This document shows positions 19,767-30,032 of a stretch of 43,478 nt of DNA, one piece after another; positions within the stretch are counted from its first letter, which is position 1, and each line of letters begins with the position of its first letter. Origin of the DNA: Prevotella sp. (GTDB lineage Bacteria > Bacteroidota > Bacteroidia > Bacteroidales > Dysgonomonadaceae); contig JAISSD010000005.1 of the NCBI GenBank assembly GCA_031273295.1, positions 1 through 43,478 on the forward strand, given 5' to 3'. Position numbers and translations under genes: made by a program. Under the pieces are notes generated by a model. The model was given only the letters and a program-made list of their open reading frames with translations, did not search any database and was not told the DNA's origin.

Positions 19767-20888
19767 ATGAGTAAAAAGATAATGGTTACCCGGCCTGCCC
19801 TTCCTCCATTGGAAGAGTTTATCCCCTACCTGGAAAAGATATGGGACAATAAATGGCTGACCAACGACGGGCCTTTTCACCGGCAATTCGAAAAAGAACT
19901 GGCCGAATATCTGGGCGTCAAATACATATCCGTATTCGCAAACGGCACGCTGGCTTTAATAACTGCTTTGCAGGCCTTGCGCATAACGGGAGAGGTTATT
20001 ACAACGCCATTCAGCTTTGTGGCAACAACGCACTCGTTGTGGTGGAATAATATCAAACCTGTATTTGCAGACATAGAGGATGTGCATTATAACATCGACC
20101 CGGCTAAAATAGAAGCCGCCATAACGCCGCAAACAACAGCCATTATGCCTGTACACGTATTTGGCAATCCGTGCAACGTGGAAGAAATACAGCGCATTGC
20201 GGATATTTACGGACTACGCGTAATATACGACGCCGCACATGCCTTCGCCGTAAAGAAAGACAATCGATCCGTCGCGAACTGGGGCGATTTATCCATACTC
20301 AGTTTCCATGCCACAAAAGTATTCAATACAATAGAAGGCGGCGCGATCGTTTGCCGGGACGAAAAGACAAAGCAACGTATCGACCTGCTAAAGAACTTCG
20401 GCTTCCGCAACGAAACAACGGTAATAGAACCTGGAATCAACGCGAAAATGAACGAATTGCAGGCCGCGTACGGCTCGCTCCAATTGAAATATATGGACAG
20501 CTACATTGCCAAACGCCTCAAAACGGCCGCATTGTATGACAGCCTGCTCAAAAAGGTGAAAGGCATTACCTGCATGGAAGTGGAAGATGGCATATCCCAT
20601 ACTTACCCTTATTATCCGGTACGCGTCAAGACAGCGGAATATGGCATAAGCCGTGACGACTTGTATTTCAAATTGCAGGAATACGATATTTTCGGACGTC
20701 GCTATTTCTATCCGCTTATCAGCGATTTTCCTACCTATAAAGGATTGCCGTCCGCTAGCGCAAGCAATTTGCCTGTGGCCGCCCAAGTGGCAAAAGAAAT
20801 CGTATGCCTTCCCATGTATGCCGGTCTGGAACCGGAAGATGTGGAACGAATATGCGGCCTTATACAACAATTTTCAGGTAAAAAATAA
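19767..20888 (+). CDS. DegT/DnrJ/EryC1/StrS family sugar aminotransferase
   Basis: NKWLTNDGPFHRQFEKELAEYLGVKYISVFANGTLAL; SFHATKVFNTIEGGAIV with PLP lysine. Confidence 0.92.
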   Translation: MSKKIMVTRPALPPLEEFIPYLEKIWDNKWLTNDGPFHRQFEKELAEYLGVKYISVFANGTLALITALQALRITGEVITTPFSFVATTHSLWWNNIKPVFADIEDVHYNIDPAKIEAAITPQTTAIMPVHVFGNPCNVEEIQRIADIYGLRVIYDAAHAFAVKKDNRSVANWGDLSILSFHATKVFNTIEGGAIVCRDEKTKQRIDLLKNFGFRNETTVIEPGINAKMNELQAAYGSLQLKYMDSYIAKRLKTAALYDSLLKKVKGITCMEVEDGISHTYPYYPVRVKTAEYGISRDDLYFKLQEYDIFGRRYFYPLISDFPTYKGLPSASASNLPVAAQVAKEIVCLPMYAGLEPEDVERICGLIQQFSGKK

Positions 20889-20963
20889 AAAAAACAAGCC
20901 GTTTGCCGGTTCCCGGAATTCCGGTATACTGCAAACCGATACATTTGTAACTGTTTATTAAAA

Positions 20964-21698
20964 ATGAAACTGGGGATAATGCAACCTTACTTTTTGCCGT
21001 ATATCGGATATTTTCAATTGCTGAATGCCGTTGACAGGTATGTGATATATGACAACATACAATATACGAAGAAAGGCTGGATTAACCGGAACCGTATTCT
21101 GCAAAACGGAAAGAGCCAGACGATCACTGTTCCGCTGGAAAAAGACTCCGATTATCTGGACGTCAAAGAACGCCGTATATCAGCCGGTTTCGATAAAAAG
21201 AAATTGCTGAACCAGATAAAAGAATCCTACAGGAAAGCCCCTTGTTTTGATATTTCGATGCCTTTAATCGAAAATATCATCAATTACAACGAGAATAATC
21301 TGTTTCATTACGTAGATAATTCTGTCCGTGAAATATGTAATTTTTTGAATATAGATACTGAAATAACAGTTTCGTCTACGCTAGATATAGACCATTCTCT
21401 GAAAGGGCAGGACAAAGTAATTGCCATTTGCAAAAAACTGGGAGCAAGCGATTATTACAATGCAATCGGCGGACAGGAACTGTATTCCCCCGAAGATTTC
21501 AGTCGCGAAAATATAAACCTGTATTTCGTTTCCGCCAACCCGATAGAATACGGCCAGTTCAAAAACGAATTCGCGCCCCGGCTTTCCATTCTGGACGTTA
21601 TCATGTTTAATACGGTAGATAAAATAAAGAGAATGCTAAATGATTATAAATTGATTAACTGCCCCTTGGGGGAGACAGGGAGGAACTTGTGCACATGA
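20964..21698 (+). CDS. WbqC-like family protein
   Basis: MKLGIMQPYFLPYIGYFQLLNAVDRYVIYDNIQYTKKGWINRNRI. Confidence 0.9.
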   Translation: MKLGIMQPYFLPYIGYFQLLNAVDRYVIYDNIQYTKKGWINRNRILQNGKSQTITVPLEKDSDYLDVKERRISAGFDKKKLLNQIKESYRKAPCFDISMPLIENIINYNENNLFHYVDNSVREICNFLNIDTEITVSSTLDIDHSLKGQDKVIAICKKLGASDYYNAIGGQELYSPEDFSRENINLYFVSANPIEYGQFKNEFAPRLSILDVIMFNTVDKIKRMLNDYKLINCPLGETGRNLCT

Positions 21699-22684
21699 AA
21701 GAAATAGGCGGATACTTCGAACTTCAATTAAGAAAAGGGGAACACTACCATAAAGGCGCTGTTCGGTTGAATACTGCCCGCAACTGCCTTGAGTATATAC
21801 TGAGAGCCAAAAAGTACAAAAAGATATACATCCCTTACCTCAACTCGGAAGTGATACGGGAACCCATGAAGAAACTGGGAATTGAATACGAATTCTACTC
21901 CGTCGATCTCAAAATAGACCCCCTTTTCGACAGGGAACTCGCTCCTGACGAAGTCTTTCTTTATTCGGATATTTACGGTATTAAATGCAATACTGTCGGT
22001 AAACTGGTCAAAAGGTTTGGAAAGCAGTTGATAGTGGATAATACCCATGCTTTCTTCTCGCGCCCGTACGAAGGAATAGATACGATTTACTCGCCGCGCA
22101 AGTTTTTCGGGCTACCCGACGGCGCATATCTCTATACCGACACGTTATTAAATGACGAGTTTGAACAGGACATGTCCATTCCCCGCATGACTCACCTGAT
22201 GAAGCGCATTGAATACGGAAACGCGGGCGCAGCCTACCGGGATTATCTGGACTATTGCGCCGGCCTCGTCAACCAGCCTGTAAAAAGAATGTCCAACCTG
22301 ACAAATGCACTGCTGGCAAATATAGATTACGAGAATTTGAAAGAAAGGCAGATTGCCAATTTCAGGTATCTGCACTCTGTTCTGGGCAAGGATAACAGGT
22401 ATGAGTATGACGATCTTCCGGCTGATACCTGTCCGCTCGGTTACATGTTCTATTCGGAAGACTCCGGTTTGAGAAAGAAACTGATAGACAACAGGATATA
22501 CGTTTCTACCTACTGGCGGGAGACTCTGGATCTGGTAAAAAAAGATTCTGCCGAATACAGGATTGTGAATTATCTGTTACCTTTACCTTGCGATCACAGA
22601 TATGACGAGGAAGACATGAAAAGGATAGTGGAAACAATTCGCCTTCCCGGCCTCGCCAAAAGGGAAGAAATGCAAAGAGAGTAA
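21695..22684 (+). CDS. Divergent DegT-like PLP-dependent enzyme
   Basis: LIVDNTHAFFSRPYEGIDTIYSPRKFFGLPDGAYLYTD; ATGA overlap with WbqC gene. Confidence 0.65.
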   Translation: MKEIGGYFELQLRKGEHYHKGAVRLNTARNCLEYILRAKKYKKIYIPYLNSEVIREPMKKLGIEYEFYSVDLKIDPLFDRELAPDEVFLYSDIYGIKCNTVGKLVKRFGKQLIVDNTHAFFSRPYEGIDTIYSPRKFFGLPDGAYLYTDTLLNDEFEQDMSIPRMTHLMKRIEYGNAGAAYRDYLDYCAGLVNQPVKRMSNLTNALLANIDYENLKERQIANFRYLHSVLGKDNRYEYDDLPADTCPLGYMFYSEDSGLRKKLIDNRIYVSTYWRETLDLVKKDSAEYRIVNYLLPLPCDHRYDEEDMKRIVETIRLPGLAKREEMQRE

Positions 22685-22690
22685 TTATTT

Positions 22691-23626
22691 ATGGAAAAAG
22701 AGAATATGGATATGCAAAGCAAAGTCGACCAGCCATCCGCCTCCTCTTTAGGGGACGGGGGAAAGTGCCTGGTCTCGGTTTCCATGATTACTTACAATCA
22801 TGAAAAATTTATCGCGGAAGCCATTGAAAGTATAGTGACGCAAAAGACCGGCTTTCCTTTCGAACTGGTTATCGGAGAAGATTGCAGCACAGATAACACA
22901 CGGACTATATGCATCGAATATCAAAAGAAATATCCTGACATTATCAGGTTGAGGCTACCCGAAACCAATCAGGGAATGATGCTCAACTGGATAAACAACA
23001 TCAACGCCGGACGGGGAAAATACATTGCCCTGTGTGATGGCGACGACTATTGGACAGACTCTTGCAAGCTGCAAAAGCAGGTTGACTTTATGGAGGCAAA
23101 TCCTGATTTTGCACTCTGCTCCCATCCTGTATATACACTGATGTGCGACCATCTGGACGAAAATATAGAAATGGAACGGGATGTGCTTTCCGTGGAAGAC
23201 CTTGTCAAAAAAGACTGGGGATTACTCACAGCATCAATATTTTTCCGTAAAGATGCGCACAAAACGCCCGATTGGTATTACACGGTGAAAAATGGCGATT
23301 ATGCACTGCAGTTAATCGTGTCCTTATCCGGCAAAATCAAGTTCCTGCCCGAATATATGGCTGTTTACAGGCTGCATCCGGATGGAATATCATCCACGCT
23401 AAAGCCATTGAACCAAACGGCATGGATGACATACCTGTTGCATAAATTCGATGAATACACGGTACATAAATACAGGAAAACAATCATGGAGCGGATAAAG
23501 AGAATGTATAAGGTACAGATTTACTATGCAAAAGGTTATAGACTGCGTAAAGCCGCCGCCGCGCTTATTCTGTTCCAAAAACTGGCTTTCATCAATCCGT
23601 TTTTAATAGAATCGCTACGAAAATAA
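22691..23626 (+). CDS. Glycosyltransferase family 2
   Basis: VSVSMITYNHEKFIAEAIESIVTQKTGFPFELVIGEDCSTDNT. Confidence 0.9.
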   Translation: MEKENMDMQSKVDQPSASSLGDGGKCLVSVSMITYNHEKFIAEAIESIVTQKTGFPFELVIGEDCSTDNTRTICIEYQKKYPDIIRLRLPETNQGMMLNWINNINAGRGKYIALCDGDDYWTDSCKLQKQVDFMEANPDFALCSHPVYTLMCDHLDENIEMERDVLSVEDLVKKDWGLLTASIFFRKDAHKTPDWYYTVKNGDYALQLIVSLSGKIKFLPEYMAVYRLHPDGISSTLKPLNQTAWMTYLLHKFDEYTVHKYRKTIMERIKRMYKVQIYYAKGYRLRKAAAALILFQKLAFINPFLIESLRK

Positions 23627-23719
23627 GATCCCTGACCTCTTTATTATTTCTGCAAACGCAAGATCATACGTCTGTTACAGCCGGGAAACATATCAGCAAC
23701 ACCATCTTTTACTTATAAT

Positions 23720-24538
23720 ATGAAACTGTCTATTATCACCATAAACCTGAACAACAGGGCCGGACTGCAAAAGACCGTCGACAGCGTTGTTTCGCAAACA
23801 TTCGCCGATTATGAGTTTATCGTCATCGACGGTCAGTCTACCGATGGGAGTGTAGACCTTGTTTGCCGGCATGAAGATAAAATCGCTTACTGGGTAAGCG
23901 AAAAAGATAGCGGCATATACAACGCGCAAAACAAAGGGATAAAACAGGCCAGGGGAGAATACCTCTATTTTCTCAACTCCGGCGATGTGTTATATGAAAA
24001 AGACACTCTGGAAAAGGTCTTTGCCGACGACCCTCACGCCCCCTTTATCTGCGGCAACTTCTACATGGAGAAAGGGGGAAAACTGGAAGCGGACACTTCA
24101 TATAGAGACAGAGACTGGCACATGGCAATCTATGAATTGTTTTCGGGTTTCCTTTGCCATCAGGCGTTTTTTATCCATTCCGACAATTTCAGGAAATACG
24201 GATTGTACGATGAAACCTTGAAAGTAGTATCGGACTGGAAACTTTTCTTTCAGGGAATCGCCATAAGCCGCCGGCCTGTGAAATATGTGGATACCTTCAT
24301 CGTTATCTATAATATGGAAGGACTCAGTACGCAAATCGGCGGTAGCGTCATTTATGCTGAAAAGCTGAAAGTCTGCCGTGAATTACTGAACGAAAACGCA
24401 GTGAAAAAACTGGAACGGCTTTACTATCTGGAACAGAACGGCTTTGTCACCGACGTCATGAAATCCGGGAGATGGATCTACAACGGATTCCGCGTATTCT
24501 GCAAGATTGGCCGTATCTTCGGTTTTATAAAAGGTTAA
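23720..24538 (+). CDS. Glycosyltransferase family 2
   Basis: LSIITINLNNRAGLQKTVDSVVSQTFADYEFIVIDGQSTDGS. Confidence 0.9.
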   Translation: MKLSIITINLNNRAGLQKTVDSVVSQTFADYEFIVIDGQSTDGSVDLVCRHEDKIAYWVSEKDSGIYNAQNKGIKQARGEYLYFLNSGDVLYEKDTLEKVFADDPHAPFICGNFYMEKGGKLEADTSYRDRDWHMAIYELFSGFLCHQAFFIHSDNFRKYGLYDETLKVVSDWKLFFQGIAISRRPVKYVDTFIVIYNMEGLSTQIGGSVIYAEKLKVCRELLNENAVKKLERLYYLEQNGFVTDVMKSGRWIYNGFRVFCKIGRIFGFIKG

Positions 24539-24545
24539 TCGATTC

Positions 24546-24767
24546 CTAGGGCACGGGGTCGTAACCATGCCCGCCCCATGGATTGCACCGGCCAATCCGC
24601 TTGACGGCCAGCCAAAAACCTTTATACGGGCCGTATTTCCTTATTGCCTGTATGGCATATTCCGAACATGTGGGCGTATACCTGCACGAGGGGGGTAACA
24701 TTGGCGATATGGCATATTTATAGAAATAGACAGGCAATAACAAAAGCCGGGACAATATCTTTTTCAT
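24546..24767 (-). CDS. yidD: Membrane protein insertion efficiency factor YidD
   Basis: [58 protein letters not shown]. Confidence 0.95.
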   Translation of the reverse strand: MKKILSRLLLLPVYFYKYAISPMLPPSCRYTPTCSEYAIQAIRKYGPYKGFWLAVKRIGRCNPWGGHGYDPVP

Positions 24768-25183
24768 ATATCCTTGTCTTCCCTCACTTTACGAACCAAT
24801 ATCGCCATCGTTTTCGATATGGCATTTTCTATTTCGGCATAATCGGACAATTCGTTTTTCAAATAAAGAAAAGCTATATTCAACCTCTTGCCTTTGTTGC
24901 CCAACAATGACGACAACTCCGATTTATTGAGACGGTAGGCCTCTCTTATCAAACGTTTTATCCTGTTACGTTTCACCGCGCGCTTAAATTTCTTTTTCGA
25001 CACGCTGACGAGTATTGAAATCCGGGGCTTGTCGGCTATGCTATCCTCCTTGATATATACTATCCTCAATGGATATGCAATAAATGATTTCCCCGAAGAA
25101 AAAAGCCTGTCAATAGATTTTGTGCTACACAACCGCTCTCCCTTTGTCAATGTATTAATCATAGGAAATATACCTGTATCCAT
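24764..25183 (-). CDS. rnpA: Ribonuclease P protein component
   Basis: [22 protein letters not shown]...[18 protein letters not shown]; 4-bp overlap with yidD. Confidence 0.93.
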   Translation of the reverse strand: MDTGIFPMINTLTKGERLCSTKSIDRLFSSGKSFIAYPLRIVYIKEDSIADKPRISILVSVSKKKFKRAVKRNRIKRLIREAYRLNKSELSSLLGNKGKRLNIAFLYLKNELSDYAEIENAISKTMAILVRKVREDKDI

Positions 25184-25986
25184 TCGGTCTTGAACAATAT
25201 GAACGCAAAGATAGCGGAAATAAATTGAAAAGGGCGCTTTTACGCCGGCGACAATTTGAAATCACCCGATTGAAAAATGCATGATCATGCACTTTTTTAC
25301 CCATACATTCCAATTAATATATGTACAATACCGTTAATTATTTTTTTCGGAAAAACACATGAGATGTTTCGCTTTTCGAAACTTCCGGTATTTTTTTTCA
25401 CAAAACGATAAAATTAACATCATTCAATTTTTAATAATCCCAAAAGCAGGCTAATTAGCCTTCTTTACGTTAAAAAAGAAACAATCCAATATTAAAATAC
25501 TCACAAATCGTACTGCTTTTCTTGCACGGTTACACTACTTTTACCATTGTAAAAAGAACGGTATACGTCTGTATAAAATATGTTTGTTCGGTGTTATCTA
25601 AATGCCCGATTTAAATGTAAGGATGTAGTTTTGTGAATTTTATTAGCGCTAGTTTGGATTTTTTTAATAGTTAAGAAAGAACCGCAAGTTTTGTGTAGTT
25701 TGTGAAGTGTGAAGCCATGTGAGCTGTGAAGTTCGCATGGTTTTCTATATGATCCTGACGGCTATGCGGATGCCTCCCGTTTTGGAAAAATTCCGCGAAC
25801 GTATTGAAAATATATCGCGGAAATTGTCAATAACAACGGTTGCAAACTTGTATTATGCGGATTTCGGAGTACAAAAAACTAATTTTCACCTAATTTTTTT
25901 TAATAAAACAACCTCGTAGCTCCCAAAATCGACAAAAAAATTATCGCGACGACAGACAAGGGGGAACACCCCTTGCTATCCGCGTC

Positions 25987-26019
25987 ATTTGCGGTTAAAA
26001 ATTCCTTCAATCCGCAAAT
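25987..26019. repeat. Hairpin element ATTTGCGG-TTAAAAATTCC...-CCGCAAAT, copy 1
   Basis: 8-bp inverted repeat; TTTGCGGTTAAAAA also at 42047-42060 downstream of another VR-like gene. Confidence 0.6.
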
Positions 26020-26068
26020 CATGTAAATCATGCCAATCACTTAATCACAGTTTTTTTCGACTGCCTAG

Positions 26069-26200
26069 GCGCTACTATTCCTGGATGCAACGAACAGAGC
26101 AACCCTCCGCGCGATTGCCCGCAACCACAGTAGGCGTACCGCTACTGAAGCCCAACCTCATTGCGCCAGTACTCGAAACGGTAGACGACCAGTAGTAGCC
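26069..26200 (-). other. Candidate DGR variable region VR2
   Basis: YYWSSTVSSTGAMRLGFSSGTPTVVAGNRAEGCSVRCIQE; shared GAATAGTAGCGC tail at 26069-26080. Confidence 0.4.
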
Positions 26201-28141
26201 GTACGTATCCATGCGGTTCCACGCACCGTCATAATAGCGGATGCCGGCGGCAGGCAAATAGAGAGTAGCGCCAACGCCGGCGATTGCCAAACGGCCACTG
26301 GAAAAGTTACCGGTACCCAAACCTGTTAACTCTGCTTCGGTAGGAACTCGCCAACCGACAGGACACGGACCCTGTGCATTGTCGCCCTGCCAACGGCCAC
26401 TAACTTCTCCTCCCAGTAACCAGTCATGAGGGTCTGCAGTGGTTTTGATAAACTTATTCTCGTAATCCTCGACAGGAGTAGTCCCGGGGGTAACAGGGCC
26501 GCCGTCGTAGATGTCGGTTGTGGTATCGTAGGTAAACGGAACATTGCGACCCCACTGGAAAATATAACCGCAACCGACAGGAGTAGTGCTGTGAGAGGTA
26601 GAAGTCGCGCCAACGTTAACCGGAGCCCAATACTTGCCATTGACAAGGACAGGCGTGTAAATCGTGTTTTCGTAAACCGGAACCGATTTGACGTTAAGTA
26701 CCTTGCTCTGCTGCGTATTCTCGTCTTTTATCGTAAGTTTGCCTTCGATCGGGTAAGTCGTCTTTGGCAAAATGATTTTATAGTACTGTCTGACCTTGCC
26801 GATTGAATAGGTAACGACAGGATCGCCGTCAGGAACGGGTACGATGACATTTGAAGCATAACCTGGTCCCAGAGTCATTTCATCAAGCGAAGCCGTCAAA
26901 GCGTCCGTGGCCTTGCCGTCGCTTTCGGTATAAAACCTCAACTCGTTGTCATTGTCTCCCTTATTGCCCGACAGATCGACCGTAGTGGATAACTGTACGC
27001 TTTCATCTTCCCCGCCAACAAGAAGCTCGAAACCTCCGTATACAGAGGATACCCCGGTAGTCATGGCTGTCACTTCGCCACCTTCTCCCCAGTCGGAAGC
27101 AAACAGATCGACGGACAAGGCAGTCCGGCTGATACGCTTAACCTTCAGCGTGTAACGCTTGTTGGTCTCAATCTCCTTTCCGGTTTCCAGATAGACGGTG
27201 AATATCTCCACCTTGTTGTCGCCCGTGTAAATACCCTCAACCTCGATGACGGTAGAATCAGGCACAAGGTAATGATCCTTGTCCGCCAAAACTCCAGGCC
27301 AAAGGTAGAATGCGCCCTCGACAGGGATTTCGTTGATACCAGATATCCCGGACACATCGATTGCTTTGTCGCCCTTGAAAGATACCCTGCCGGAAACGGG
27401 AGTGCGCGCCTGACCGTTGGTTTCGGCTGTAAGATAACCCGACGATTTGGTATTGAGTATATGGATTTTTGTTATCCTGAAAAATGTTTCGTCTTCATTA
27501 CCGCCACTGCCCGGGGCCAGATTGTCGTTGGCCGCATCGCTGTCTTCAGTCAGGTTGTCGACGTCGAAACGCGCCACGCGGTGGCGCAAATTGATCGTCT
27601 GGACAGGTTCGGTCTGTGTGGACAGATTGTCGATCGCCACATAACCGACCATCAGCATATTGCTTCCGGATACCGGAGTTGTTCCGGTGTCGGTGGCAAC
27701 GGCAGAGGTGAAGTCGTTAAGAGTTGTACTGCCAACAACAAAATTGTCGGTAATGTTCCTGTTGACATTGGCTACGGCATAGAAAATATAATCGCCGTTG
27801 CCTGCGGCGGCAAATTTGTCTACATCGAATTTTACAGAGTGGGCACCGGCTTCTTCGGGTGACGCCGTTTTCCTTGCCACAAGGGTTCCTTCTTCCGAAT
27901 TTTCAAACATGTAAACGGTGACGTCGTTAATCTCGACCTCGCCGGCTGTTGCATCCACGGCTTCTTCGGCGGTGGTTCCGCTCGCAATGGCATAAGTAAC
28001 ACTCCGACGGGGAACAGGAAAACTGAAGATCAGGGTTCCTGCCTGTCCGATTGTCTCCGGCCTGGAAACAACCTCCTCGCTGCTGCATCCGGAAAACAAC
28101 CCGGCGACAACAAGGATAACTGATAAAATCTTCTTTTTCAT
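26075..28141 (-). CDS. FimA/Mfa1-like fimbrillin lipoprotein with C-terminal FISUMP/lectin-like domain
   Basis: MKKKILSVILVVAGLFSGCSSEEV (ATG at 28141 preferred); INDVTVYMFENSEEGTLVARK; C-term CPVGWRVPTEAELTGLG...GYYWSST...GCSVRCIQE. Confidence 0.75.
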   Translation of the reverse strand: MKKKILSVILVVAGLFSGCSSEEVVSRPETIGQAGTLIFSFPVPRRSVTYAIASGTTAEEAVDATAGEVEINDVTVYMFENSEEGTLVARKTASPEEAGAHSVKFDVDKFAAAGNGDYIFYAVANVNRNITDNFVVGSTTLNDFTSAVATDTGTTPVSGSNMLMVGYVAIDNLSTQTEPVQTINLRHRVARFDVDNLTEDSDAANDNLAPGSGGNEDETFFRITKIHILNTKSSGYLTAETNGQARTPVSGRVSFKGDKAIDVSGISGINEIPVEGAFYLWPGVLADKDHYLVPDSTVIEVEGIYTGDNKVEIFTVYLETGKEIETNKRYTLKVKRISRTALSVDLFASDWGEGGEVTAMTTGVSSVYGGFELLVGGEDESVQLSTTVDLSGNKGDNDNELRFYTESDGKATDALTASLDEMTLGPGYASNVIVPVPDGDPVVTYSIGKVRQYYKIILPKTTYPIEGKLTIKDENTQQSKVLNVKSVPVYENTIYTPVLVNGKYWAPVNVGATSTSHSTTPVGCGYIFQWGRNVPFTYDTTTDIYDGGPVTPGTTPVEDYENKFIKTTADPHDWLLGGEVSGRWQGDNAQGPCPVGWRVPTEAELTGLGTGNFSSGRLAIAGVGATLYLPAAGIRYYDGAWNRMDTYGYYWSSTVSSTGAMRLGFSSGTPTVVAGNRAEGCSVRCIQE

Positions 28142-28349
28142 AATCTCTGGTTTTTTGTTTGTAAAATAATTTTTAATTGGTACTGGTAAATTCATTTATG
28201 CAACATCGTTGCACTGACCGGGAAACGTTTTTAACTCTCCATTTATCTTTTATCTTTTCTTCTTTTTTTATTTTTAATTTTCGATTGATTCCGTATTTTT
28301 TAATTCTTCATTCTTCACTAATCGCTAATAATAAATCATAAACCACTAA

Positions 28350-29369
28350 TCACAGTTGCCCGCCCTCTTCCCAACCCGAAGAATCGAGCATCAAACCGAC
28401 AGTAATCTTTCCGCTATTTACCATCAGCAGTATGTTGTACTCCTGCTTGAGGCTATGCCCGGGGTCTGTCTGCATCGCGCTGAAAAAAACATTCAAATCA
28501 AGAAGTTTGTTCGCCAGCAAACTTCCGTCAATATATATTCCAAGCAGGGGATGGCTGCCGCTACAGTAACGGTATGATATAACCTGTCCCCTGAGCAATC
28601 CGGCAACATCCATGCGCATGGAAGCACCGTGCGTGACCGGACGGTCGACGGCATGAACATCGGGAATGTAATGCAACACCCTGCTGTCGCAAACCAGGTA
28701 ATCCTCAATGGCAGGGACATAAGTCTGCACAGGCCCGTTACGGTCGGTATAAACCGGAATGGAACCGCAGGACGAAGGAACCTGCCCGACTGTCATGCCG
28801 AAAGTACTTGACCTTGCAGGCATTTCATCCCCGTTCTCCCAGATGACAGCGACATGAAGTTCGCAATACGCGCGGGTCATGTCAACCGGTATGTGGCTGA
28901 TACCCTGACCAGTCACAGAGAAAGTTCTGTAACCGTAATACATGCGCTCGCTGTCATTCCGGAGATCCGAACCGGGTTCATAAGGCGTGTCGAACAGAAG
29001 CTCCAAGTCCCGCAAAGTGGTAACTCCCGGAACAGGAGTCTGTTCCGTGAAGCTCCGGCCGTCCCTGTTGCCCCAGGCGACGGCAATGTACCGTCCCGGA
29101 GGCAAGTCCAACTCGCTGACAAAAGGCCCGAACCAGGAAGTACCGGGAAGCCTATTCACCGAGACAAGAACGCTGTCGGAATCAAAGATATATTCGTCTA
29201 TTGTCTGCACATACTGCGCCAGTACGTTTTTCAAGGAAGCATTCTCCCTGTTGTAACGGTACTCCAACCGCACTCCAGAACACACCTCTCCCCCGTCAAC
29301 CCCGCAAGAGATCAAAACAAACACGGTAGTGGCGATCCGCAAAACCCGGACAAAAGACAAACTATTCAC
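28350..29369 (-). CDS. Mfa2/FimB-like fimbrial anchor lipoprotein
   Basis: FVLISCGVDGGEV lipobox; GPFVSELDLPPGRYIAVAWGNRDG; lies immediately upstream of the fimbrillin gene. Confidence 0.65.
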   Translation of the reverse strand: MNSLSFVRVLRIATTVFVLISCGVDGGEVCSGVRLEYRYNRENASLKNVLAQYVQTIDEYIFDSDSVLVSVNRLPGTSWFGPFVSELDLPPGRYIAVAWGNRDGRSFTEQTPVPGVTTLRDLELLFDTPYEPGSDLRNDSERMYYGYRTFSVTGQGISHIPVDMTRAYCELHVAVIWENGDEMPARSSTFGMTVGQVPSSCGSIPVYTDRNGPVQTYVPAIEDYLVCDSRVLHYIPDVHAVDRPVTHGASMRMDVAGLLRGQVISYRYCSGSHPLLGIYIDGSLLANKLLDLNVFFSAMQTDPGHSLKQEYNILLMVNSGKITVGLMLDSSGWEEGGQL

Positions 29370-29730
29370 TGTAAACCATTTCTAATATTTAATTAAAATC
29401 CATTTAACGCAAAGGACGAAAAACGGTAAAAAACTTCGTTCCCACCTGATTTTTCTTCATTCATCATTCCTCACTAATCATTAACCATTAATCATTAATT
29501 CGTTCTTCAAAAAAAAAACGCCGCAAAACAGACGATATATCCCTGATAATGATTATCTTCGTAACATTATTTATGCCCAAACACCATTATTCTACTATAC
29601 ACCACAAATAGACAGATTTTTTCCGAAATATTAACTACTGATTTCCGCCATTTCGTATCATATTTCCGCCAAGAAAGCCGGCTTTCCGGATATCTCCGGG
29701 ATTTTTTCCGAATCGCGATGCAAAGAATGT

Positions 29731-29767
29731 TGCGTTCCACCGGGCGATACATCCCGTACGGAGCTAC
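29731..29767. repeat. REP-like repeat copy A
   Basis: TGCGTTCCACCGGGCGATACATCCCGTACGGAGCTAC. Confidence 0.6.
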
Positions 29768-29771
29768 CAGG

Positions 29772-29792
29772 CCAAGGATGAAAGCCTTCCAT
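29772..29792. repeat. Dispersed repeat CCAAGGATGAAAGCCTTCCAT
   Basis: 19/21 identical to 42007-42027. Confidence 0.6.
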
Positions 29793-30032
29793 ATCACAGC
29801 CCGGCATAACAAGCCGGGTAAAATGAATATGCCCGGCAATTACGTCCTGAAAAGACAGTATGATCTATAAATATCGTCAAAATCAATACAGTATTTTCTT
29901 GAAAAGAGGCGTGAGGCGTGTCTTTTTTCTACAGACATGCAAGTCCTGCGGACTGCCTGTGACGATATTTTTTGAACGAAGTTTTGAAAGTCTTTTTACG
30001 CCCCGCCGCAAGGGTTTCTTAAAAATAAAACG

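Noticed and set aside
25719-26195. Small plus-strand ORFs (66 aa and 68 aa) in the rnpA-fimbrillin gap
   Set aside because: No start context, no domain; the second overlaps antisense to the VR2 coding end.
29465-29505. AATCATTA/ATTAATCATT tandem-like run, possible CRISPR or iteron
   Set aside because: Degenerate 7-9-mers without spacers; typical AT-rich upstream sequence. No CRISPR array or cas gene is visible in the window.
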